Shown in pieces: positions 1 to 5,956 of a DNA stretch of 7,057 bases. Under the pieces are notes generated by a model that saw only the letters and a program-made list of their open reading frames with translations, was not told the DNA's origin and did not search any database. The first letter of the stretch is position 1. Each line of letters opens with the position of its first letter. Both the position numbers and the translations under genes were made by a program. The stretch lies in assembly GCA_030590185.1 (NCBI GenBank), contig JAUUZB010000186.1, positions 1-7,057 of the forward strand, read 5' to 3'. Source of the DNA: Deltaproteobacteria bacterium (GTDB lineage: Bacteria; Myxococcota; XYA12-FULL-58-9; JAUUZB01).

Positions 1-149
1 AACGCTAGGACCGATGCGGTTGATGAGATTATTCGCAACACGTGTACCCCCATTCGATTGCCGGTACGAACCAAAGCCGTTCGGGCCTGACTAGCACTGG
101 CCAGCTCAGCCAGTCAACGGAACACCAAGGCCGCGTCGCCGCCGGTGCC
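1..149. other. Non-coding flank, nothing identified
   Basis: This stretch lies downstream of the diguanylate cyclase stop codon. The only structure seen is a short inverted repeat, ACTGGC (96-101) and GCCAGT (109-114), with a 7-nt loop. No T-run follows it on either strand, so it is not a convincing intrinsic terminator. No RNA gene or start of a neighbouring gene could be supported. Confidence 0.5.
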
Positions 150-1157
150 CTACCCCGGCGTGGATGGGCTCGCCAGCAGGACCCGGTTGCGACCGGCCTC
201 CTTGGCCTCGTACATCGCCGCGTCGGCGCGTTTGATCAGGTCCTCGCGGCTCTCACCGGATTGCATCTCCGCGACCCCTGCCGAGATCGTCACCGCGACC
301 TCGACGTCGGTGATGGGGATGCGTCCCTGTGCCACCGCCTCCCGGGCCCGCTCGGCAATGCGCGCCGCCTTTTGGAGACTCACTGCGCTGAGGATCAACA
401 GGAATTCCTCACCGCCGTACCGCACCACCGCGTCGCCGTTGCGGATGACCCCGGCGAGGATCCCGGCCACGAATTTCAAGACCTCGTCCCCGAGGGCGTG
501 ACCAAAACGATCGTTCACCTTCTTGAAGTGATCGACATCAATCATGACCAGGGAGAGGGGTGCGGCCACGGTGCCGCCGGGCAGGATCTCGTCGAGACCC
601 CGGCGGTTGAGCGCCCCGGTCAGGGCATCAACGTTGTAGAGCCGTGAGAGGCGGGCGACTTCCACGTGGGGCGCCGAGATCGTTGCCAGCAGGGTGAGCA
701 GCTCTTCGTCCCCGGCACCAAAGAGATCCGGCTCCGGACTGACCGCGCTCAGGACTCCGAGACAAGCCTCGCCAGACATGACCGGGACACCGAGGAAAGA
801 GCGCAGGGGACCCTTTTGCCCCGGTCGCTGTGCGTAGCGCGGATCAACCGACGCGTCGCCGGTGCGTAGCGCCTGGCCCTCCCGGGTGATCCAGCCCATC
901 AACCCCTCGCCGACGGCAAAGGGGGTGTTGGGATTTTCGTGTAGGGGCGAACCAGCGCGCGCCACCGCCATCAACTCGGTGCGCTTCGGGTCCAATAGGC
1001 GAAAACTCGCACGATCGACGTTGAGAATGGCGGCTGCGGTCTCGACGATGTGCTGGAGGATCTGATCGAGGTTGAGCGGCTCTTGCAACTGGCGGGCGAG
1101 ATTGGTGAGCGCCCGTACCGCGGCGCGGGGATCGGTGGCCTGTTCCTGCTTCGACAC
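150..1157 (-). CDS. GAF-GGDEF diguanylate cyclase
   Basis: Probable cytoplasmic diguanylate cyclase (335 aa) that condenses two GTP into c-di-GMP under control of an N-terminal sensor. Residues about 20-168 look like a GAF domain (LNLDQILQHIVETA helix, then VGEGLMGWI and SFLGVPV). Residues about 172-330 are a complete GGDEF domain: DALTGALNRRG at 177-187, the metal-binding IDVDHFKKVND at 206-216, and the active-site loop GGEEF at 248-252. The product-inhibition site RxxD is present as RNGD (239-242), nine residues ahead of the GGEEF as in feedback-inhibited cyclases. GGEEF is a catalytically competent variant. There is no transmembrane segment or signal peptide, so the GAF domain probably senses a soluble ligand or redox state; which one cannot be told. 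The start is GTG. An in-frame TAA lies two codons upstream, which rules out extension, and AAGGA directly abuts the GTG. It follows the helical unknown gene by 81 bp and could share its transcript. Confidence 0.95.
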   Translation of the reverse strand: MSKQEQATDPRAAVRALTNLARQLQEPLNLDQILQHIVETAAAILNVDRASFRLLDPKRTELMAVARAGSPLHENPNTPFAVGEGLMGWITREGQALRTGDASVDPRYAQRPGQKGPLRSFLGVPVMSGEACLGVLSAVSPEPDLFGAGDEELLTLLATISAPHVEVARLSRLYNVDALTGALNRRGLDEILPGGTVAAPLSLVMIDVDHFKKVNDRFGHALGDEVLKFVAGILAGVIRNGDAVVRYGGEEFLLILSAVSLQKAARIAERAREAVAQGRIPITDVEVAVTISAGVAEMQSGESREDLIKRADAAMYEAKEAGRNRVLLASPSTPG

Positions 1158-1162
1158 TCCTT
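1158..1162 (-). promoter_or_regulatory. Shine-Dalgarno abutting the GTG start of the cyclase
   Basis: AAGGA reads directly into the GTG codon with no spacer, whereas 5-9 nt is usual. The next plausible in-frame start, a TTG at 1088, has no purine-rich sequence ahead of it. GTG 1157 therefore remains the best start, but initiation there may be inefficient or regulated. Confidence 0.4.
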
Positions 1163-1238
1163 ACAGGATAGCGTGTCAGCCCTGATCCGCCCAGACCCTA
1201 GCGACCTTTTGACCAGATAGCGGGAAGGAGCCGCAACC

Positions 1239-2231
1239 TCAGGAGCGAAACGCCTGCATCTGGCCGCCCTTGGCCTCGGTGTGGCTGTCGATGAAATCGA
1301 GGGTGAGCTTGGCGACCTCGTTGCGGCAGCGGTCCATCTCTTGGATCGCTTCATCCTTGGCCTTGGCGTCGGGCCGGATGCCCGAGAGCAGCGCCATCAG
1401 CTCGTTCGCCAATTGAAGCTGGGCCTCGGCGTTGGCCAACAGGGCCTGCATGCCGAGGGTGCCGGCGCGGGTCATGAGGGTCGCGGCTGCGCCTAGCACC
1501 CAGCCGCCAGAGATGTTGCTGGCGAATTCTTCCTTTTCCTCGGCCTGCTCGAACTTGGCGCCAGCGGCCTGATAATGCGGCTCCGCCTGGCGTATCGCGG
1601 CGAGCTTCTCCTGCAGGTCCGGGTCATTCTTGTGCGCCGCCGCATAACGCTCGGCCACGTCACCGCCGCTCTTGCCTTCCTTGAAGCTCTGCTCGACCAG
1701 GCTCTCGATCTCGGCGGAGTCCACGCCCTTCTCCCGAACGATCTCGTGACCCTTCTCGGCCTCGCGGTCCGCGGCGGCCTCGAGGGCCTGGGCCTCGTTG
1801 CGGGCGGAGGATGCCTGGGCGGCCCGACCAGCCGCGCCCGTCTGGGCGACGATGGCGGTGCCGTACAGCGCCGAACGGCCAGCGCCCCAGAGCATCTGGT
1901 TCTGGTTGCCGAGGCTGGAGTCGAGGATCTGGAGCTTCAAAAAGGCGAGCATCATCGCCTCGGAGCTGGCGCCGCTGCGTCCCATGCCCTGGAGCTGTTG
2001 ACCAAAGGACTCAGCCCCGGTCGCCAAGGCCTGCTCCATGACCGCCAGGGGCGGCGACGGTGGCGCCAAAGTCCCGGCGTTCAACGCCTGGAACTCACCG
2101 CTGAGCTCCGCCGCCATGGCGCTCGGATCCAAGGCCGGCTTAGCGGCTGTCTTCTGGGCCTGTTGGGTCTGCTGCACCTCGGCCTGAAGATTCGGGGCCA
2201 TCGGTCCCGTGGGGCGGCGGATCGTGTTCAT
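1239..2231 (-). CDS. Unknown helical protein, possibly secreted by a type III-like route
   Basis: I do not recognise a family for this 330-aa protein. Residues 1-60 are low complexity and rich in Pro, Gln, Thr and Ala (QQTQQAQKTAAKP at 20-32), probably disordered. Residues 64-112 look helical (MLAFLKLQILDSSLGNQNQM). Two Gly/Ala-rich, moderately hydrophobic stretches lie at about 113-138 and 240-266 (GGWVLGAAATLMTRAGTLGM). Between them is a highly charged region, about 142-236, rich in Glu, Ala and Lys, likely a coiled coil. The C-terminus (270-318) is again amphipathic helix, with one Cys at 302. There is no Sec signal peptide or lipobox. A disordered polar N-terminus, coiled coil and short hydrophobic segments recall type III translocators or effectors, but also fit a cytoplasmic structural protein; this is analogy, not homology. 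The ATG is preceded by GGAGAG (2236-2241) at 4-5 nt, supporting this start. It lies between a surface-protein operon and a c-di-GMP synthase, with no secretion gene in view. Confidence 0.85.
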   Translation of the reverse strand: MNTIRRPTGPMAPNLQAEVQQTQQAQKTAAKPALDPSAMAAELSGEFQALNAGTLAPPSPPLAVMEQALATGAESFGQQLQGMGRSGASSEAMMLAFLKLQILDSSLGNQNQMLWGAGRSALYGTAIVAQTGAAGRAAQASSARNEAQALEAAADREAEKGHEIVREKGVDSAEIESLVEQSFKEGKSGGDVAERYAAAHKNDPDLQEKLAAIRQAEPHYQAAGAKFEQAEEKEEFASNISGGWVLGAAATLMTRAGTLGMQALLANAEAQLQLANELMALLSGIRPDAKAKDEAIQEMDRCRNEVAKLTLDFIDSHTEAKGGQMQAFRS

Positions 2232-2235
2232 CGCT

Positions 2236-2241
2236 CTCTCC
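2236..2241 (-). promoter_or_regulatory. Ribosome binding site of the helical unknown gene
   Basis: GGAGAG sits 4-5 nt ahead of the ATG at 2231. It is a good match in sequence and spacing and fixes the start of the 330-aa protein. Confidence 0.6.
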
Positions 2242-2261
2242 GTTTGGGCAGCTGACGCTAT

Positions 2262-2297
2262 CGCCTAACATACACAAATCGAAGGAAAATGGTTGTT
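2262..2297 (-). promoter_or_regulatory. AT-rich stretch, possible promoter region
   Basis: This is the only clearly AT-rich segment in the gap ahead of the helical unknown gene (minus strand: ACCATTTTCC, then TTCGATTTGTGTATGTTAGG). TATGTT could act as a -10 element, but no good -35 box lies 16-18 nt upstream of it. The call rests on base composition and position between two apparent transcription units, so it is weak. Confidence 0.25.
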
Positions 2298-2325
2298 CCC
2301 CCCGTGACAGACCGAGGCCGGGGGA
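2298..2325 (-). repeat. GC-rich inverted repeat (hairpin) in the gap
   Basis: The plus strand carries CCCCCG (2299-2304) and CGGGGG (2319-2324) around a 14-nt loop. In a minus-strand transcript a flanking U-G wobble extends the stem to 7 bp. The nearest downstream T-run on the minus strand (ATTTT) is about 10 nt away, too far for a classical intrinsic terminator. It could lie in the leader of the helical unknown gene or end the upstream operon. Confidence 0.4.
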
Positions 2326-2336
2326 TCGGGTGTAGG

Positions 2337-2368
2337 GGATGGTCCTACCCGTCGACGGGTCGCCATCC
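2337..2368 (-). terminator. Nested inverted repeat after the lipoprotein operon, terminator-like without T-tract
   Basis: A 14-bp perfect palindrome, ACCCGTCGACGGGT (2347-2360), is enclosed by a second inverted repeat, GGATGG (2337-2342) and CCATCC (2363-2368). In RNA this folds as a 6-bp lower stem, an asymmetric internal loop and a 5-bp upper stem with a UCGA tetraloop. It begins about 20 nt after the stop codon of the Cys-rich lipoprotein gene, where a 3' end is expected. There is no run of T after it, so it may instead stabilise the mRNA 3' end or be a protein-binding palindrome. Confidence 0.4.
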
Positions 2369-2388
2369 AGTGGGCTCCGCGGGTACCC

Positions 2389-3693
2389 CTACTGCACCTC
2401 AGTGCTGAGCTCGATGTGCGCGGCGCCCACCGCCTGCAACATCACCTGATAGGTCGCCGCGATGAGGCGAGAGTTGGTGGCGCTGAGGGTCTTGTCGGTG
2501 TTGTCGCTGGAGTCGCGCAGCAGGAGGGCGTCGGCCGAGCGCAACTCGGCGATCGGCGGCTCACCGCTCGCGGTGTTTACCGTCACCGTCAGGGCGCCGC
2601 CGCTGGGCACCGAGATGGCAAACCAGTCTGTGTCGTCCGTGCAGAGACGCACCGGCACGCCGGTGACATTGTCGGCCAGAGGGGAGATCTCCGCCTCGAC
2701 ATCGTTCGGCTCGAGCTCATCGTTGAGACAAACGCCGCCGGAAAAAACCGCCACCGTCACGTCGACCGGCATGAGCAGGGCGCTGTCGGAGAAGAGGACC
2801 AGATAGGCCCCGGCGGTTGAGGAAGACTCAAAGCTCAGAACCGCGCGGCCGGCAAACCCCTCGTCGAAATCCAGCTCCTCTTCGTCGCCGTCAAAGAGCG
2901 TCGCCTCCAGATCACCGAGGGCGGGATCGTAGTTGATCCGGACCAACAGGCCGTCGCCCACCGCGACCGGCAGGGCATAGGTGTCCGTGTCAAAAAAGCA
3001 CAGGTGGATCTGCTGCTCACCGGCGGCCAGAGTGCCGGCGGTGGCAAAGGTCTCATTCGGCTCGGAGGCCTCCTCGATACAGGTGGGGTCCTCGCAAGCA
3101 CCAACGCTACACACCCGGCCACGCACGCAATCGATGTCGACGGTGCACGAGGCACCCTCGTCACAGCTCGAGAAGGGACATACCTGGGTGCCGGGGCAAT
3201 CACCGTCAGCCAGGCACTCCACGCAGATGCCGCCGCCGGTGCAGCGCAACGCCCCTGGACAGTCGCCGTCATCGACGCAGGGAACCTCGCCACAGGTGAA
3301 GGTCTCTTCGAAACAGATCTCACCGCTGCCGCAGTCGCCGTCGGTTCGGCAGTCGGGAGCGTCTACGCAATTGCCGCCAACGCAGGCCCGCGGCGCGATG
3401 CAGTCGCCGTCATTGAAGCAGACCTCGGCGTCGACGCACACGCCGGCGTCGCAGGTCTGCAAGCCTCGGCAGTCACAAACGCCGGGGCTGTCGCCGGTGG
3501 CGTCGTAGTCGCCAGATGTGCCGGTGGTACAGCGTCCCAGGTAGCAGTGCTCACCGCTCTCGCAGTCCTCGGCGCTGGTGCAGACCGAGACCCAATCGTC
3601 GTCGCCGCCGGAGTCGGTTCGTGGTGAATAACAGCCGGCCACCGCCACGCCCATCACCAACGCGAAGATCCGAGGTATCATCTGGTGTCGCAT
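2389..3693 (-). CDS. Lipoprotein with seven four-Cys modules and two PPC-like domains
   Basis: Predicted surface or periplasmic lipoprotein, 434 aa from the chosen ATG; function unknown, probably binding or adhesion. A short signal peptide ends in the lipobox VAGC with the lipidated Cys at 21, followed by a polar linker (DSGGDDDW). Residues 38-200 hold seven modules of mostly C-x5-C-x5-C-x4-C with a recurring DGDC. First cysteines are at 38, 73, 92, 115, 139, 160 and 183; module 2 is contracted to C-x-C. Such arrays resemble the Dickkopf-like Cys-rich modules common in Myxococcota. Two PPC-like beta-sandwich domains follow (about 205-317 and 322-432), opening with SEPNETFATA and LEPNDVEAEI. 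Each has a matched Cys pair: 205/232 and 322/351. The start is uncertain: ATG 3705 overlaps the upstream stop and ATG 3681 also precedes the signal peptide, but ATG 3693 has GGGACGAGGG just ahead. It is the last gene of the operon, about 11 nt after its neighbour. Confidence 0.9.
   Translation of the reverse strand: MRHQMIPRIFALVMGVAVAGCYSPRTDSGGDDDWVSVCTSAEDCESGEHCYLGRCTTGTSGDYDATGDSPGVCDCRGLQTCDAGVCVDAEVCFNDGDCIAPRACVGGNCVDAPDCRTDGDCGSGEICFEETFTCGEVPCVDDGDCPGALRCTGGGICVECLADGDCPGTQVCPFSSCDEGASCTVDIDCVRGRVCSVGACEDPTCIEEASEPNETFATAGTLAAGEQQIHLCFFDTDTYALPVAVGDGLLVRINYDPALGDLEATLFDGDEEELDFDEGFAGRAVLSFESSSTAGAYLVLFSDSALLMPVDVTVAVFSGGVCLNDELEPNDVEAEISPLADNVTGVPVRLCTDDTDWFAISVPSGGALTVTVNTASGEPPIAELRSADALLLRDSSDNTDKTLSATNSRLIAATYQVMLQAVGAAHIELSTEVQ
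3260..3411 (-). repeat. In-frame DNA repeats within the Cys-module array
   Basis: The 11-mer CAGTCGCCGTC occurs exactly at 3260-3270, 3332-3342 and 3401-3411, at intervals of 72 and 69 bp (24 and 23 codons). On the coding strand it encodes the DGDC core of modules 3, 4 and 5. Identical codons at the same module position fit module duplication, although strong codon bias could contribute. Confidence 0.6.
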
Positions 3694-3704
3694 CCCTCGT
3701 CCCA

Positions 3705-5939
3705 TCACGGTACCTGTGCCCAGTCGGTGTTGGCGTGCAGTTGCTGCCACAGAATATCGGTGTCCTCGTCGCCACCGTAGAGCGCCGGGCGAAGCTCGTC
3801 GGCGGCATCGATGGTGCTGTCATCCTGCCAAGCGATGTGCAGATCACCGGTCGCGGTGACGACCATGGACGGCGACAGAGACAGGTCATCCGTTCCGGTA
3901 GAAGCCGTGTGCCGGGAACCGTTGAGGCCGGCCCGGTGAACCCGAAAGAAGACCTCGGCGTTGCCGCCGCCGACACTCTCGGCCCAGGCGGCGATGATGC
4001 CGCCATCATCGTCGAGGGCCAGCGCCGGGGTGTCGGAGCCCACCGTGCTCTCCGTCGTGATCAGGAGATAGGTCGAGAAGGTGGTGCCCACCGCATCATA
4101 ACTACGGTGCCAAACATCGAAGTCGGCACCGCTGCCCGAGATGTCGCCGGTGTCCTTCCAGATGATCTGCACCACGTCGTCGCCGTCGACCGCCACCGCC
4201 GGCAGCAGCGACTCGCCGTCGAGGCCGTTGTCCGTAACCAACAGAGCTGTCTCGGCCGTACCAGCCGGCGCCACCCGGCGCAGCAGAATGTCGTAGTCCG
4301 CACCGGCCGACACGGCCTCGCCATACTCCTGCCAGACCACCCAGGCGCCGCTGGCGCTGTCGGTAGCGATTGCCGGCGCGGCTGGACGGACGACGGGGAT
4401 GGTACCGGCGTCTTCCTCGGAGACCACGAGCGGTGATGACCACACGCCGGTGGTCGGATCTCCACCGTCCGGTGTCCACTTGGCGTAGGTGACATCGTGG
4501 TCGGTGTTGTCCAAGAACAGGAGCCGGTCCCACACGACGTGGACGGTCCCGTCGTCGGCGGCGGCGAGTTGGGGCACGGTGTCCTCGTCCCCGGTGTGAT
4601 CAACCACCACGGTGGTGCCAAGGGCGCCGGTGCTACCATCGACGATCCGCACGACGATATCCTTGGCGCTGTCCGTGTCGCCCGCCGCGATGGTGCCGGC
4701 GTCGGCCCAGGCGATGTGGATGTGACCATTGCCATCGACCGCGACCGACGGGTTGCGCGAGTCGGCATCGTTGGTGTTGTCCGAAATGAGGGTGATGACG
4801 CTCCACACGCCATCCTCCATGCTCCGGTAGAAGACATCCCACGGAAGGACATCGGTTCCGGTCACCACGTCGCAACCGGGGAGCTGGGAACACTCATCGG
4901 CCCAGACAACGTGCAGAACACCGTTGGCGTCGAGGGCCAGGTCCACCTCCTGAGAGTGGCCGGCGGTCAGGTTGTCAGAAACCAACTCGATGCCGCCAGC
5001 ATCATAGGTGATCGAGATGCTGTCATTCCCGGACATGGTCGCCAGGTTGGTGGCCGTCGCCTCGATGGTGTGGGAGCTGTCGTCGGTCAAGCCGGTGAGG
5101 GTGAGCTCCGCCTCATAGGCGTCACCGACCAGGGTCGCGCTGACGCAGTTGGCGCCGTCCAGACAAACGCTCACCGAGGTAATCGCCTCGTCGGCCGACG
5201 CGCCCACCGTGACATCGACCATCACTCCAATGGAGTCGCCGGCTAGCCGGGCGCCATCCACAGGTGAGGTGATCGTCACCTCGGGACCGGCGACCCGCAC
5301 GATGGTGACGCAGGCCTCGGCGCTAACGTTGCCGAGGTCATCGGTGGAGCTCAGGCAGAAGGTGTTGCTGCCGAGGCTGAGGGCCTGAGCGGCGAGGATG
5401 AAGGTACTCTCGCCATCGATGGCGGCGACCTCCGTACAGGTGGGGAGCTGCCCGGCCCGCAGGCAGAGGTTCCCCTCGGGGTCGCGGCTACCAGTGAGGA
5501 TCACCGAGGGGGCGTTGACCGGGCTGGCGGGGGCGTCAAAAACCGGCACCGACGGCGGGGTGTTATCCCGATCCGCCGTGAGGGGCCCGACCAACCCACT
5601 GAAAAACTCGCCACTCGACCCGAAGACCACGAACAGATTGATGCCGTCCCGCAGGTAGAGAGTCGTGCTCCAGGTGGTGCTGCTGTCCTCCACTGCGACC
5701 TCATGGGCCACGGCATCGACGTCCATCTGCAGCCAGACAGCGGTGTCCGCCTCTTTGGTCCCGGTGATCGTCAGCTCGGCGGCGGTGCTCCTAGCGGTAA
5801 AGGCGTCGACGGTCGGCGCCGTCACCGTCGGCCTCTCCACGGTCCCGTGTTGGATTTCCCCGGCGATACAACTGGCGAGCATCAGACTGGCGATCAGCGT
5901 CGAGGTTCGAGAGATTTGCTTGGCTTGCGTCGTGTTCAT
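3705..5939 (-). CDS. Lipoprotein with three Ig-like domains and a seven-repeat beta-propeller
   Basis: Predicted envelope lipoprotein, 744 aa. The signal peptide has an n-region (KQISR), a hydrophobic core and the lipobox LASC, with the lipidated Cys at 24. Three Ig-like beta-sandwich domains follow: about 37-122, 128-215 (starting TPPSVPVFDAP, Cys at 159, 168, 195 and 210) and 218-313 (starting PEVTITSPVDGARLAG, the common bacterial Ig-like opening, Cys at 259 and 265). Residues about 332-740 carry seven repeats of the form hAhDxxGxhHhhWxD, at about 332, 397, 456, 522, 580, 638 and 689; for example VDLALDANGVLHVVWADE and PSVAVDGNGHIHIAWADA. The 51-66-residue spacing predicts a seven-bladed propeller. 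Sialidase Asp boxes and catalytic arginines are not evident, so binding rather than catalysis is inferred. ATG 5939 is chosen because GGAAGGGGG lies 8 nt upstream and the signal peptide follows; ATG 5960, overlapping the previous stop as ATGA, is the alternative. Confidence 0.92.
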   Translation of the reverse strand: MNTTQAKQISRTSTLIASLMLASCIAGEIQHGTVERPTVTAPTVDAFTARSTAAELTITGTKEADTAVWLQMDVDAVAHEVAVEDSSTTWSTTLYLRDGINLFVVFGSSGEFFSGLVGPLTADRDNTPPSVPVFDAPASPVNAPSVILTGSRDPEGNLCLRAGQLPTCTEVAAIDGESTFILAAQALSLGSNTFCLSSTDDLGNVSAEACVTIVRVAGPEVTITSPVDGARLAGDSIGVMVDVTVGASADEAITSVSVCLDGANCVSATLVGDAYEAELTLTGLTDDSSHTIEATATNLATMSGNDSISITYDAGGIELVSDNLTAGHSQEVDLALDANGVLHVVWADECSQLPGCDVVTGTDVLPWDVFYRSMEDGVWSVITLISDNTNDADSRNPSVAVDGNGHIHIAWADAGTIAAGDTDSAKDIVVRIVDGSTGALGTTVVVDHTGDEDTVPQLAAADDGTVHVVWDRLLFLDNTDHDVTYAKWTPDGGDPTTGVWSSPLVVSEEDAGTIPVVRPAAPAIATDSASGAWVVWQEYGEAVSAGADYDILLRRVAPAGTAETALLVTDNGLDGESLLPAVAVDGDDVVQIIWKDTGDISGSGADFDVWHRSYDAVGTTFSTYLLITTESTVGSDTPALALDDDGGIIAAWAESVGGGNAEVFFRVHRAGLNGSRHTASTGTDDLSLSPSMVVTATGDLHIAWQDDSTIDAADELRPALYGGDEDTDILWQQLHANTDWAQVP

Positions 5940-5947
5940 CGTTTTTT

Positions 5948-5956
5948 CCCCCTTCC
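5948..5956 (-). promoter_or_regulatory. Strong ribosome binding site of the Ig-propeller lipoprotein
   Basis: GGAAGGGGG sits 8 nt upstream of ATG 5939, abutting the stop codon (5957-5959) of the preceding gene. It decides the start in favour of 5939 over ATG 5960 and suggests the two genes are translated from one mRNA. Confidence 0.65.

Noticed and set aside
96..114. ACTGGC/GCCAGT inverted repeat as a terminator of the cyclase gene
   Set aside because: The stem is only 6 bp, and no T-run follows it on either strand.
42..647. Plus-strand open frame of 201 codons opposite the cyclase
   Set aside because: It is antisense to a GGDEF domain with unmistakable motifs, its translation has no recognisable domain, and long antisense frames are common in GC-rich genes.
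1167..1222. GATAGCG repeated at 1167-1173 and 1216-1222, with its complement at 2256-2262, as a regulatory motif upstream of both left-hand genes
   Set aside because: The shared core is only 7 bp, orientation and distance to the genes differ, and chance occurrence cannot be excluded.
1575..2255. Plus-strand open frame of 226 codons opposite the helical unknown gene
   Set aside because: Its Leu/Gly/Arg-rich translation resembles an antisense shadow. The minus-strand frame has a better ribosome site and a plausible helical composition.
3516..4436. Plus-strand open frame of 306 codons across the junction of the two lipoprotein genes
   Set aside because: Its translation is low-complexity and rich in Arg, Val and Gly, mirrors the codon bias of the minus-strand genes, and shows no domain or signal peptide.
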